Assembly (NCBI GenBank): GCA_013397935.1
Contig: VZRN01006632.1
Coordinates: 349,815-413,814 of the forward strand
Direction of reading: 5' to 3'
DNA: 64,000 bases
Source of the DNA: Dasyornis broadbenti
Lineage: Eukaryota; Chordata; Aves; Passeriformes; Dasyornithidae
Shown here: piece by piece, positions 44,277-57,649 of the stretch
How the letters are laid out: every line of letters begins with the position of its first letter
Position numbering within the stretch: the stretch's first letter is position 1
Notes under the pieces: generated by a model
Told to the model about the DNA's origin: nothing
The model's input: the letters and a program-made list of their open reading frames with translations, nothing else
Databases searched by the model: none
Position numbers and translations under genes: made by a program

Positions 44277-46504
44277 GGAAAAAGCTCATTTGCGTTGATT
44301 TTCTGAGCAGGTTTGCCAATGCCTTTGCCCAAGGACGGTGATTTGAATGGCAAGAGGTTTGTGCGCTGGCTGGAGGGAGTTTTTCCCTCAAACTGCCGAC
44401 TCGCCAATATTGTTTTTGCTAATTGGCAATTCCCATTGACTGCTCTGTACCAGCACGGCCTGGAGCCTGCAGTGGGGAGGAAATCAATGGGTCCCACCTT
44501 TTCATTCCTGACAGCTGCAATAATCACCTCATTTAGGAGGAACTTCATCAGGACAAACAGCAGCAAATCTCCCCCGGAAGTGTGGCCTGGCTGACTTTCA
44601 GCGCTGGGCTCTAATTGCCAAACCACTGCCTGGTTTCATTGACCAGCCCTTTTCCTTCACTCCTCACCCAAGCAAAGCTACAGGTGGGAATTTGTTTTCT
44701 TTATATGTTTTCTTTAAATGAAAGGGGAGAATCAAAAGAGGCCTGGCTGGTGCGGCACGTGAACGCTGAGCTCTCTCTTGATTAATAATAAATGATACAA
44801 TGAGGCTGAGGGGTCACCAGAACATCATTTTCTCCTTACACAATTTACAGAAAAGGATCTCAATCTGAAACCTGATGGAAGGGAACACAGGGGGAAGATT
44901 TTTCTGGTTTTTCACATTTCTTTCACATAGTGTTTTAGTACTTGGAGATATATCTGGTGAAATGGGTGGTTCCTTGATTACTCAAACCAAAGAAAAGTCC
45001 AAACTGACAAACAAAAATGTTGATGATGATGATGAATGAATCACTGTCACAGCTCATCAGTAGAGATCAGACTGGCTCAGTAGAGGCTCTCCCCATTCGG
45101 AAGTGACTGGGAATCACAGATGGTTTCCCTCCTTCTCCCCATCCTCCCTTCAATAATGAAAAAGAGAAGGAGGGGCGAGCTTGTATTGGGTTATTCCTCA
45201 TCCACTGGGCCAGTTTCCCCAGGGAACACCACAGTGGTGCAGAGCTGTGCCAAAAACAATCCTAAAGGGGCACAGGCAGAGCAGTTCTTTGGAAAACATG
45301 ATTTATTCCCTTGGGAAGTGTTTTACAAACTCCACTGGCAAGAGTTTCGTTCCCCATATCCTTGGTGTGACACCAAGGGATTGCTTCCCTCCTTTCCCCA
45401 GGTACTTTTACCTGCAATCCCTTCCCACAGTTTATCCCCTGGTATTTTCTAAGGGTTACCTGGGACTTCCAAAACCTGAGAGATTTACCCGTGCTCAAGG
45501 GCTGATGTACACACGGGGTCTCTCAACCACAGCTTTAACATTTGAAAAAATACCACGAGTACTTGGTTATTTCATTTCAAACATTAGTGGAAATGTCAGA
45601 CAAAAGGGTTCAGCTCACACCAATCTCTTCCAGGTGTAATTGCCTTGTGTGTAATGCCTTTATATTGGTTATAATGAAATCCCCTTTGTCTCCCAGCAGT
45701 GTAGATGGGAGCACAGTGAAGGCCAGCATTTCCATCTGAGCTCTAGGAGCAGTTCTGCCTGTAGAAAGTGAGCCTAATCCTGCTGGCGTCTCTCAGTCAG
45801 TTTAATAAAATATATTTTACCCTTCTTGCAGAGCCTGTCACCCCCACATCAGCTGCATTAAGCTGAGATTGGTGCACGGGTAAAAAATCAGATCCCAGCC
45901 ACCTTCTTCTTGCAAATAATTCTGGTTTTCTCGTGAAGCTTTACCAGGCTTTGAAAACCAGCCTGAGCAAAGAACTGAGTAAAAGTGTGCTGAAACACCA
46001 GGATTTGGCTCTATGAGTAGTCACACATCTGGATGACCTTGTTATTCCTATTTACCATTAAATAAGTGTGAACTAAAGCTGGTTTATGATTTTGTTTTGG
46101 ATTTTCTGCACAGCAACAATCGGTATCTCTTCCCAGCACGTAGCTGCCATCAATTCTTTTTGTCTCTGTGAATAAGAAGTAAGAAACTCCTGGGGCAGGA
46201 GAAGAAGTTGCCTGGCTCAATGCTGGGAATCAAGGCAGAGATATGATTCAAATGTCTCCTTATTGTTTTTTGCCTCCTGACATTTCCCACGTTGTACTGT
46301 GTTCTGCTGCTGCAGAAAAATAATAGCTAAGATTAAGTTAAGTGGAAAAACACTGCTGCTTTTCCAATGTCAAAGCCACAGAACCTCTGGTAATGCAGTC
46401 CCTGAAGGAAATCAGAGCCAGGTGTGAGGCGTGTCTCTTCAAAGGCAAGTAGAATACTGTGAAAGAGGATGTTCTTCTTCTCTTAACCATTAAAAAAAAA
46501 AAAA

Positions 46505-46555
46505 NNNNNNNNNNNNNNNNNNNNNNNNNNNNNNNNNNNNNNNNNNNNNNNNNNN
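46505..46555. other. Assembly gap (51 N)
   Basis: A run of N flanked by A13 on the left and A4 on the right, so the unresolved base content is probably a long A-homopolymer. Confidence 0.99.
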
Positions 46556-47689
46556 AAAAGAATCCAATTATTTGGTTTATTTTCCCCCCTTTCTTTTACT
46601 CTTCCTTCCTAAGGGAATGCTGTTTTTACAATTGTCCACAGGCATTTTCCAAGTCCTCAGGTGAATAGGTGCAGCTGCACGTTGGCTTCTTGAAATCAAA
46701 ACCCTTAAGTCTTATCTTCCTTTGGAACCATGAAAAAATCTCAGGTGTGTAAGAGGCTTAAAAACAACATTCCCATTCCAACTCTCCCTTGTTTAATTGT
46801 GGGGTTTTTTCCCCTTGCCCTTCTGTAAGGAGTTTTTAGATCCCACTCACGAGATTCTTATTTTAACCCAGCTCCATTGAGTTCCCCAAGTTTTGACTTG
46901 TGGGTTTACTGGGCATCAGCTCTTGCCTCAGGTGATATCCAAGCCAGTAAGTTCCTGCAGTTTGAGGGAAAAGAGGAGGCTGGATAGAAAAGAAAATCCC
47001 ACAAGTCCTGCCTGAACTGAGAGAGAGTTGGAAGCACTGGGATCATCCATCCCAGCAAATCCATTTGGGAGGAAGAGTTAATGGATGCCTCAAGCCCAGG
47101 AAAAACCCTCAGATCACAGCTCCACCTTATTAAACCACAGGCAGCTGAGCATGACACATGTTGGAGATAAGGCTTCAGAAATTCCAGTGCTCACAGAAAT
47201 ATTTCATCCTGCTGAATGCAGCTTTGGATATTTTCTGGTTTGTGTGAGCAGAAGCTCCAGGCAAGAGACACAACAAGAACTTGAACTGAAGTGGGTAAAA
47301 CTCCTGGTACCGGCAACGCGCTCTTGTATTTCCGAGGGAAGCAGCGCTGGTATCAATCCTTCTGAAATGAGACATCAGCCAGCCAATTTCAAGGCTTGTC
47401 TTGCAGAAAATGGGGCACAAGATTCAGCAGCTGAACGGTCCTCCTGGCCTCAAATTTAATTTACTCCGAGGCGATCTAAGAGCAGGATAATACGACGGTT
47501 GTTGTACTTCGAGAGCGCTTTTGACAAAGTAAATCCATCACTGGCAGACACCACAACACCCATTTCACAGGAGCAACTGTGACCCAGGGATGCTAAAATC
47601 AGGCACACAACAACAATCCCCACTTACCTGACAATCTCAAGGATTTGCTGCCAAGAGGAGAAGAAACTGGAATTATCTGTACTCAGTCT

Positions 47690-48027
47690 GCAGCTCAACA
47701 CAGCTTTGAAGGATATTCAAAGGAACGGTTGCAGGGTCGGGCGCTGTTCCCAGGAAACGAGTGACAGGAGGAGAGGACACAGCCTCAAGCTGCACCAGAG
47801 AATGTTCCATGTGGACATCAGGAGGAATTTCTTCATGGAAAGGGCTGTGAAGCATTGGAATAAGTGCTCAGGGAGGTGGTGGAGTCCCCATCTCTGGAGG
47901 TGTCCAAAGAAGGACTGGATGTGGCACTCAGGGTTTTGGGCCCTTGACAAGGTGGGGATCAGGCACAGGTTGGACTTGACGGTCTTGGAGGTTTTTCCCA
48001 AGCCAAACGTTTCTGTAGTCTCACAGA
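47690..48027 (+). mobile_element. CR1 LINE 3' region (older type)
   Basis: Sense CR1 with AATTTCTTCATGGAAAGGGC, GAGGTGGTGGAGTCCCCATC and GGTTGGACTTGACGGTCTTG in consensus order. Confidence 0.85.
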
Positions 48028-48324
48028 GAGTCAGAGGTGCCTCTGAAAGGGCTTCCCACACTGATATTAGACATCTCAGCCTCCCACCGTTTGACCAGCA
48101 CCTTCTTGTCTTGCATTTTCACTGAAAAAAAAAATCAGGGAGAAAAAGAGGTTTTTTTCTGGGGAGTTTCTTTAATAAAAAGCCCTTCAGACCTTCTGCA
48201 CTGTAATATCCCACTCTGAGCTTCAAATGTGTGTGATACCAACGGTGCTGTGTCTGTCACATGTGGCTGATGGTTTTTATCTGTCTTGCCTTTGGTGGTG
48301 CCAGTCAAATTCACCCTGACCCAC

Positions 48325-48612
48325 TGCTGTGATCCCTCCCTGTGAGGGCCTGGGACAGTGTGAGGTCAGGACCAGAAGAAATGGCCTCAGGTTGTGCCAG
48401 GGGAGGTTTATATTAGACATCAGGAATTTTTTTTCCACGGAAAAGGTTGCCCAGGGCAGTGGTGGAGTCACCATCCCTGGAAGTGTCCAAAAAATGTGAG
48501 GATGTGGCACTGGGGGACATGGTTTAATGTGGAACGTGGTGGTGCTGGATTGAAAGTTGGACTTGATGGTCTTAAAGGTCTTTTCCAACCTTAACAATTC
48601 CATGATTTTACA
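48325..48612 (+). mobile_element. CR1 LINE 3' region (older type)
   Basis: Sense CR1 with GCCAGGGGAGGTTTATATTA, CAGTGGTGGAGTCACCATCC and CTTTTCCAACCTTAACAATT, then CCATGATT. Confidence 0.88.
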
Positions 48613-49894
48613 TTCCCAGTTACACCACCACAGCTTAGGTAATGGAGAAGGAGTGACAAGTCAGGGTGGATGATTTGGGGCTGTTTCACCCATAATCTTT
48701 CAGTCACCAAAAGATCTGACAGTGCTTTAAAGGATGTCAGTGGTGGAGAGGTGACCTTTCAGGTCCACGTGACCTTTGAAACACAAGAAAGATGAGTCTC
48801 CTGTGAGATTCGCTTGGAATTGCAGGAATTTGAGCTGTCAGTGCACCTGAAAAGTTCCTGGAGATGGTGGTGTATCCAAATGATCCAGCAGAGCTTTTGT
48901 GATTCCCATTTAAAGTCTGGTCAGGCAAAATTAAATGCTCAGCAAGAAAATGAAGAGTTCTCTGCTGTACATCTATAAAATGAAATGTAATGTGATAAAA
49001 TGAACTAAAAGGTCTCATCATCTCTGCGTTAAAGATGGCATTGCTGTGACTGCTGTTGCTTTTTAACAGCTCCCCTTCAGGAAAGGCAGGTCCTACAGTG
49101 GAATAGCATTTTTTTTTCCCTATGATCTTTATGGGTTTGGGGAAGAAAAACATTTTGAGGAGTACCCAGCTCCAGGGGTGTGGTAAAAATCAGATCAGCA
49201 CAAGTAACAGGTATCTCTCACAAATGAAGAGGTGTCTGTCAGAGCAAGTGCTGGAGACAACAAGGCACTGGAGGCCATTCAACTGCTCCTTTTGCTGTCT
49301 TTCATCGCCCCTTCACTGCCACCCTCCATTCCTCGTCCTTCCCCAAATCATCTCCTGCTTCCCAGTGCGTCCCCTCTTCCTTCATTTTCACATTTGCCTA
49401 ACGTCGTCCACTAAACACCACTGATATTTTTAATATTTTAGTGACACAACTTAAATTTACAAATCATTGTGCTACTGGCTCCCATGTTAGATCTTTTTCC
49501 CTAACTTGTGTACCTCATCTATTTGAATTATAAACTCATCAGGGCACAGGCCACATTTTAACATTTTATGTAGCATAGTGGAGATTTATGTTGTGTAATT
49601 AAGCAGGGTAATAAAATACACCTCGGTGAAGGTTGAAGTGTAAATTGTGGAACCCACGTTGGTTTCATTGCTCTGAGAGTGAACATGTGATGACTTCTTC
49701 TTACTTCCTTCATAATTTAGGTGAGGGGACTCGATGCAGTGAGTCCTGCAGAAAATTGTCACTGAGGAAGATCTGCAGATGGGCTGCTCACCCAGGCCCA
49801 GCAGAATCTGTTCCAACAGAAATTGCCCTTCCTACTAAAATTGTGTCCCATGTGTCCTGTTTTACCTTCCCCAGGCCTTCAGCCATTTCCTGGG
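48613..49894. other. Intergenic stretch without recognised features
   Basis: About 1.3 kb of mixed-composition DNA with short T-runs. I see no gene, RNA or transposon. Confidence 0.6.
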
Positions 49895-50206
49895 CCTGCA
49901 GGAAAACTGGAGAGGGACTTTGGACAAGGGATGGAGAGAAGGAACAAGGGGGAATGGCTTCCCAGTGCCAGAGGGCAGGGATGGATGGGATCTTGGGAAG
50001 GAATTCCTGCCTGGGAGGGTGGGGAGGGGATGGGATGGAATTCTTAGAGAAACTGTGGCTGCCCCTGGATCCCTGGCAGTGTCCAAGGCCAGCTTGGACC
50101 GGGCTTGGAGCAGCCTGGGACAGTGGGAGGTGTCCCTGCCATGGCAGGTGGGACTGGATGAGCTTTAAGGTCCTTCCCACCCAAACTATTCCATGATTCT
50201 GTGATC
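49895..50206 (+). mobile_element. CR1 LINE, young type
   Basis: Sense copy with CTTCCCAGTGCCAGAGGGCA and CTGTGGCTGCCCCTGGATCC, ending CCATGATTCTGTGATCTC. Confidence 0.88.
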
Positions 50207-53200
50207 TCATCTCACTGTGTCAGGAGATCTCCAGACCTGTCCACCTCCTGTCCCTGTGTTTGTGACACCCTCATGAAACTGAGGTCAACATCTTCCTTGT
50301 GTTGGGGGGTACAGAACCTGGATACGTGCTAAGAACAAATATTCATGCTGGGTTTGTGTTCTCCTGAAATTCTCCATATCGGTAGCAAGATCCCCTCCTG
50401 GATCACTGTGGGATACTGCTCCAGGGAGCAGAACAGACCCACCCCGCCATGGCCGTGGGATTATGTAGGGCAGCCATGGATTTGGGCAGACAAGAAGAGT
50501 TGAAAAGTTCAAAACGGTGAGCAGCCTTTGCTCTTCTCACAGGAGAAAGGAACCAGAGGAGATAAAACACCCTCACTTTTGTTTTTCCAAGGGAAGAAGC
50601 AATAAGTTTGTAGCCTTGGGTTATGAACATCTTGATCTCTCAAGCACCCTCACGGTGACTGGTTTTGTTCATTATGAGTTCAGTAAATTCTGGAACCTTT
50701 GGAAAATGCTGTGGCTTCTTCAGCAAGATACCATTTGTCTGAAGTGGTTTTAGTTCAGTGGATGCAGAAGTGCTGCAATGTGATGGCAGGAAAAGCCATG
50801 GGGGTAGAAATATTCCTCAGTGTATTTCTTACAAAGCTAATGCTTCCCTGCTTCCATGGAATAAGAAGGGGCTGGAATATCTATGAGCACTTTATTCCCA
50901 CCACAGCTGGGAATATAAATCAACATGCTGCTGAAGAAAAACAAAATCCAAATATTTTTTTCCCCCCTTGTTTGGGTTCCTTCTTTCCACGGTGTCCCCA
51001 GGTGCTCAGCTCTCCCTGGGCTGGGAAAGAGCAGGGAATACAGAAAGGAGCCCGGAGCCACCAAGGATCACCAGGCACAGGGAATGGAGCAGGAGGGCTG
51101 GCACAACCTGAAACCTCTGGGTCCAGCTCTCTCCTCTGGAAGGTGTCACTGTGTGATTCAGGCATGGCAACACACCTTGGGAATGCACCAAAATTCTCTT
51201 TTTGAAATCCCTGAAGGCTCTGGAAGTGCCTAAATTTTCACCCCTAACCATCCCTCGATACAGAAAGTTTTCATTCTGTACCTCAGAAGCCTCTTCACCC
51301 CAGCTGAGCTTCTCACTGCCCTTGTTCCCACCCAGAATGAAGCAAGTCCTGTCTCCCACTTTAAAAAATCTGGCGTTGTCACCCTTCACGCATGCAGCAC
51401 CCACTGCGATGAACCCAGCTCGCTGTCTGAACCCCTGCCAAAGGAAGGAGTGGCCTCCAGCACAGGGATTAGAACATTCATCCATCCTTGAGTGCTTCAA
51501 ACCCCTCCCCTCCTGGGGACAACCTAACTCCACACCGAATCTGTAAAGCTCCTGAAGGTCTTTGAATTGCAAAACCCACCCAAAATGTCAAAATGAGCAA
51601 AACAAATTTTAAAAAAAAATCATCAAGATCTGGCGTGTAAAATTCAAGTGTTCCAAACTCATGCAGGCAGCAGGAAAAGAGAGAAAATTCAGGCTGAGAA
51701 TGAGGGATGCTGAAAACCCTGATTAGGAAAGTGGCCCTGGGGGCCTGAGAGGCATCTTGAATGTACTTTCATCAACTATGAAAGTAGAGACAGGTGAGAT
51801 TTTAACAGAATGAAACCCGAGCATGGAATAATATTCTGCTGGGAATTGTTCTACTGTGCTGCAAAGACCAAATTCCAGATTGTCTCTGCTGGAAAATCCT
51901 CTGTGCAAAGAAGACCTCTGGCAACTTCTGTGTGGATCTGGCATTACAAAACAACGTTAATCCTCAGCAATTACAAAGTGTTTTCAGGCTGACCTTCTCC
52001 TGCCACATGGAAGCAGGGCAGGAGGAAGAGGGAGAGCTTTGGAATGTGTCCCCGAGGCTTGGATCGTAATGCAAACATTTATGCAGCAATCAGAGAGTGG
52101 CTGCAGACCATGGTGATGTGCCTGGGAGAGCTTTCAAGAGCTGTCTGGGGAGGCAGAGAGAGGGGCAGCATCCACAACGTGCTGCTCAGAGCCAGCTGCA
52201 AACCCTGCCTGAGACACAGCAGAAACGCTGCCGTGTTCAGCTCACGGTGTCCCTCTGATTAGTGCTGCTCTTAATTGGCTCTGTGGGTTAAAACTGGAGC
52301 CTGGATTTTGGTTTCTTTGAAGGTCGTGATCCAGGTGAGTCCAAGAATCAGCTGGCAGCACACAGTGGGGTCCTTGGCTGGAGGTATCCACGTGTGGCCG
52401 CACTTCACAGCCCAGGCTGGCCCATGTGGGGCCTTGGAGCTGCCTCAAGTGGCCAGGGGTGTGCAAAGCTTTGGAGAAGAGATGGATCCGCAGAAAAGCC
52501 TGGATCGGGAAGTTAAGAGAAGTGCTTGGCTGATTTTGTAAGGAAGAAGGAAGATTGTGATATGAGGGAAAGGCTCAGCCTCGATTCTGGAAGTGCTCCA
52601 TGGATCATTCCCTGCTGTGCTGAGGGAAGGAGCCACCAGCCTTCCAGGAGACCTAATCCTCCTCTTTTAGGACGTGGCTTCCTCCCAGTGACTGACGGGA
52701 AAGGGGCTCAGTGGGGCAGGAGGCCACGTGGCAGAGTGAGATTTCTTGGGACAGGGTAAGTTATTAAGGAGTATCTCCAGCACTGCTCAAGTGGTTGTGT
52801 CCCTCTCCCACCTTCCTTCCACCCATCTCCAGATCATTCCCTGGCAATTCAAGAAACTCCTGTGTTTTCCTCAGCATCAGCACTGGATGCTGAAGCAGCA
52901 GGCAAGGGGCTGATAAAGTTTTCTGGAGCATTTGCCCAGCTATTCGCAGCACTGAGGTCCCAAAATGACTTGAGCCAACAGAGAGAATTCCAGATTTTAA
53001 TGAGCTGTCAGATCCTGAGGTAGTGGACAACTGTAGCAGCAGCAAATCCTGTTTTCTGTCCCATCCCATGGTGCAGGATCCTGCTCAAGGAGATGAAAGC
53101 TCAGTACTGACTCTCTGCTCACTTCTGCTGGAGGAGAAAAGTCTTTTCATGCAGAGAATAATGAATGGCCTGAGCCAAACCATGGCCAGATGGTCCCAAT

Positions 53201-55800
53201 CAGCAGTTGTTTATACCCAGACCTGGGAGAACAGGTCAGGCAAACCCCCTGACCCTGATATTGTCTGTAGAAAAATAATCAATTTACAAGGCCAGGCAGA
53301 GTGACCTGTGAGCCCTGTTTGTTGATCCAAGACATAATGGCTCAATAGCTTTAATTATTAAAGCCAGAACAGACAACCATTGATCCTCCCACTTAGAGCC
53401 ACCCCTCCAGCCTCAGGGCCAGGGATTTCGAGCACGGGAGTTTGCAGGGAAAGAGTGAGAACCAACTCTGAAAGGCTGATCCACTGGATCACCAAAATTC
53501 TGGACCCTGATTTTGAAAGTCTGGCTCCCATCAGTCCAACTGTTTCACCTCCTCAGAGCATTCAAGTGATGACCCTTCCCTGGGAACACGAGTTCCTGCT
53601 TTTCAGCTTAACAAGGCATTGAAAAAGCCATTTATAGAGTTGACCCAGATCATCTTTTCTCTCCAACAGTTCAAAAAGCAATCGGTGTAAAGGACATTAA
53701 TCAAGTTGGCGCCAAGAGGTAATTGAAGACAGTAATTACTCAGTTTTTATAGAGCTGGAAATGTAATAAGGATTTTAAGGAAGTAATAAGTGAAGCTTTC
53801 TGCAGAGAGATCCCCTGGTGCACACAGTTTAGCCAAGGGCCCATCTTTTTGAAAATACATTTTCGTGTAGTTATTACATCACTGTCTTGCTGGGACATCT
53901 CTCCCGAGCTTTTGTGGATGTAATGGGCTTGGCTGGATCTGAATCCACCACCTCTGCATCCCGAGTCTCCGTGTCAGATTGACACATCTAATGCAGCAAT
54001 AATGCAGGAAACAGCAAACACACATTTATATGCTTCACCTTCTCCCAGCTCCTGCCTTCCCTGCTCCAAGCTGGCAGATTTCTGTCAGGCGCCCAATTTC
54101 TCGTTCTGCTTTGGAAGCCATGACAAAAGGGATCTGATTAAATTTCCCAAAGGCACATCCAGCTCGTGCAGCAGCTCTTAGGCTTTTTGTGGTCAAAAGT
54201 GGAGGCAAATTTTCCCAGCAGGCTCAAAGGCCATTTCATATGCTTAAATCACAAGAGCCTGCAACAGAAAGAAGAACTCTGATGAAACGGCAAATTTATC
54301 TTCACTTAGACCTGATGAAAATTGGCAAAAGCTCTGTGTTTATGCAGAATACCCCGAGTTCAGTGAGACGCTGCTCCAGTCGTTCCCTGCTTCCTGGGTC
54401 ATTTTTGGGATCCATTCCACATTGCCTCAAGTACAGGGCTCCTGAGTCCTCTTCCTTCCTTGGTACTGATGCCTCATGGGCTCTGAAGCACAAACCTGAA
54501 TCGCTCCATGCCTTTGTTTCTCCACCTTTACTCACTTTTCTCTCAATTATCTCCTTCATTCTTTGAAAATAGAATTCCTGCTTGCTGGGCACATGTTCTG
54601 TCCAGACTCATCCCTTGAGTGACTGATGGTGACCATAAACTCTTCAAGGCAAGTAGCAGACGTGCTTTAATTTGCATATTTGCAAATTACTTCACACAAT
54701 GAGGTGGCCCAACCAGGTGCTGCTGGAACAAGAAGTCTCAATCTTGGCTGAATGCTCCACAGCTGATGGGTGTAATTAGGGGGAGGTGATAAAACGCTGG
54801 TGTGATGTTCCAGCCCCACACACTCAACCGCAGAATTTCTACCACATTTGATAGTAAGGCTCGACATGACCCTGCTTCTTTTGCAATGACTTTAACATCA
54901 GTTCCAGCTCTGTCTGCGTTCAAACATTCCTGGCTGGGAGCACACATTCCATCATTCCAGCAGGTAGCTGCAAGAGGAAGCCTAAGTCGAAGAGTTATTT
55001 GGGAAATGTCTGGCTCTGGCTCTCCTCCAAGGGCAGACAGCTCATTACTAGCAAAGTACTTCTGTCCTACAGGGTTTTGTGGCTTTCTGGCTCAGATCTT
55101 TGATGAAATTTCATTCCATGACAGGTCTAGTCACAACGTCTTCTCCCTAACAAGGACCATTCCCTCTGGAGGGAGTAACCTTCCACGGCGTTGCTGGGAT
55201 GGGATCCACCTGGACTGCTTCTTAAATGGCTCTGCTTCAACCTCTTCCCTGCCTTGCAGCCAGCAAAGTCCTCTGGAGCTCCAGGAAGAGAAAACTGGGG
55301 TTGAATCAATCACCCGTGGTTCCAGACGCGTTTGCTGCATCACACAACTCATATCTGCATTCACTTGTTGGTCTCATTAGTGTTGATTAAAATTTGGTAG
55401 GGGATTCTAGGACCTTCCAGTGACCCATTCTGGTGTGTGCTGGGAATTTCTTCAGGTCAATTAGACATCTGCCACGTTCAGCCTCAAAGGCTGTGACATA
55501 TGTTTGCTCAACAGGGCACGGCAACAAGGAGAAATTGAATTTGCATCCCGAGCAAGGTGCCACAACGGTGTATCAATATCGGTTTTTAACGAGCTGTGTT
55601 GGCTTTCACAGGCAGGAGAAAGTGTAAATTTATGCCGAAATGTCAACAAATGCCAGTCAAAGGAATCTCTGTATCATGCCTGAATGCAAAAGGCACAGAG
55701 GGATAAGATGAGTCATTTGGATCAAGGCTTGTTGACTCCAAGAATTGCAGCAACTTGTGTTTATTTGGCTGCACTTGCCCGAGGTAAAAATCCCTTCCAG
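50207..55800. other. Intergenic segment, CR1-free
   Basis: 5.6 kb without a recognised transposon or gene. The open frames at 51006-51572 (minus) and 54802-55380 (plus) show no family resemblance. Stretch 53640-54180 is AT-rich with clustered TAATTA/ATTAAT-like motifs and could be regulatory. Confidence 0.6.
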
Positions 55801-56276
55801 CTGAGGCACCTCCAGTCCTGGGGGCTGTTTTGGGCCCCTCATGACAAGAAAGACACTGAGAGGCTGGAACATGTTCAGGGAAGGGTCTGGAGCCCCAGGA
55901 GCGGCTGAGGGAGCTGAGAAGGGGCTCAGGCTGGAGCAGAGGAGGCTCAGGGGGAACCTTGTGGCTCTGCACAGCTCCTGACAGGAGGGGGCAGCCGGGC
56001 GGGTCGGGCTCTGCTGCCAGGGAACAGGGACAGGAGGAGAGGGAACGGCCTCAGGCTGGGCCAGGGGAGGCTCAGGGTGGATATTGGGCAAAATTTCTTC
56101 CCTGAAAGGGTTGTCCGGCCCAGGGCACTGGTGGAGTCCCCATCCCCGGAAGTGTTCAAAAAGAAATAGAAGTGGCACTTTGTGATATGGTTTAGGGGGC
56201 ACGGGGGTGTTCAGTCGAAGGCTGGACTTGATGATCTCAGTGGTCTTTTCCAGCCTTAGTAGTTCCATGTTTCCAT
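55801..56276 (+). mobile_element. CR1 LINE 3' region, ~475 bp
   Basis: Sense CR1 from TTTTGGGCCCCTCATGACAA through CTCCTGACAGGAGGGGGCAG to GGCTGGACTTGATGATCTCA and the terminal TTCCATGTTTCCATG. Confidence 0.9.
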
Positions 56277-56473
56277 GGCTTTCCCAAGCCACAGGGTTGT
56301 TGCAGAGCCAGGGGGAGAATCCAGAACTCCAGAATTCCAATGACATCAGACTATCAGGGACCCTCCCATTTACTTCCATGTATGAAGTGAGTGCAAACAC
56401 ATACCCAGCCTGTAGCCAGGCAGGTTAACATGTAAAAATACACAAGGTATTCATGCAGGTCTCTCCATTCACT

Positions 56474-56578
56474 CCTAGAATCCCAGAATATTCTGGGGTG
56501 GAAGGAACCTTAAAGTTCATCTCATTCCAACCCCCTCCGGTGGGCAGGGACACCTTCCACCAGACCAGATGCTGGATT
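56474..56578 (-). mobile_element. CR1 LINE 3' end fragment
   Basis: Antisense CR1 with TAGAATCCCAGAATATTCTG, GGAACCTTAAAGTTCATCTC and GGGCAGGGACACCTTCCACC. Confidence 0.8.
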
Positions 56579-57269
56579 TTGGATACTCAGGATACTGAAC
56601 AGAGGCCACCGAGTGATTTGAATGTTTTCTTTATTTCTAATTTCTTTGGTCTAAAAAGTAACTTCTTCACCAGTTTCGCTGAGTAGCTGTTCTTTGCCAG
56701 TTGTCCCAAATGGAGAGTATTGTACACATTTTCCATAATTAGCTAATTTAACCAGCTAATTTAACATTAATAGCAAATCTGTGAGTTGAACACCAGCAAA
56801 TGAACTCATTAAAGAGAAAAGGACTAGTGCTTTCTCCTTTCTTGTTCTTTTTTCTTTTCTTTTTTTCCCTCTAGTTTTACACTTTTAGCAAGATGCTCTG
56901 GGGAAATCAGGATTTCAGGGAAATTTGGATGATCAAATAAATAGGGTTTTACTGATGAATTAAAAAGGATGCATCAGAATGTCAAAAAGCTTTTTCAGGA
57001 AGATGCCAGCGTTGTCTGTCCTGTTTGGGAAGGGCCTGAGGCTACAGGATCCCACACAGGCTTTTCAAAATTTATTTTTCTTTATTCTCTGAGGGCCTCA
57101 GACTCCTTAGGTGCTGCACCCTCAGAGTTACTTCTCCTGCCCTGGAGCTTGCTGTGAACACTGATTATTTCAGAGATAAAGCTGAGGACTTCAGCACAAA
57201 TTATTGGACTCAGGACACAGGGATTTAATTGTCTACTCACCCAGAGGCCTCCACTAATCCTTCACTACT
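56579..57269. other. Intergenic stretch without recognised features
   Basis: About 0.7 kb of AT-rich DNA with pyrimidine runs near 56835-56875. No gene or repeat family recognised. Confidence 0.55.
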
Positions 57270-57333
57270 TCAGATCCTGCAGTTGGACCAGGTGACACCC
57301 AGAGGTCTCTTCCCACCTCACCCGTTCTGTTTC
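57270..57333 (+). mobile_element. CR1 LINE 3' tip
   Basis: Matches a CR1 end subtype: TTGGACCAGGTGACACCCAG, then GGTCTCTTCCCACCTCACCC and GTTCTGTTT. Confidence 0.5.
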
Positions 57334-57649
57334 CTTCTCTTTTGCTGGTGTCTGTTCGTAACATTTTGATGACAACACAAGTCATGAGAGTACCCAGGTG
57401 AAATATTGCAATACTCAAGTAGCCCAGCCATGGAGTGTGAAAATGCTCGGTTATCTCCAGACACCTCTGGGTCCCTCTGTGTTACCTCCAGGTACCAGCT
57501 CTGCTCCCGAGCTGTGCCTGCACACACTCTGCAGCTGTGCTCAGGTGCAGATGTGTTTCTTCTGAGGGTCTGAGGCAATCCAGAAGGTGCCTTGGGTGAG
57601 AAAATATGCAGGAGGTTTAGGGATCAGGAGTTTAGAATGGATACTGGAT

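Larger units (their letters stand above)
42781..47689. other. Intergenic segment upstream of EXOC4
   Basis: No recognisable gene. It contains a CR1 tip (43366-43425), an A21 tract (44256-44276), a short GAT repeat (about 45017-45035) and an assembly gap (46505-46555). Stretch 44285-44640 is free of repeats and rich in GCCAAT/ATTGGC motifs. Confidence 0.7.

Noticed and set aside
51006..51572. 188-codon minus-strand frame
   Set aside because: No recognisable motif or homolog; overlapping plus-strand frames of similar length argue for chance.
54802..55380. 192-codon plus-strand frame, the longest outside CR1 in the intergenic region
   Set aside because: No domain, signal or family resemblance, Ser-rich mixed composition, and no splice or promoter support. 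Frames this long occur by chance in 64 kb.
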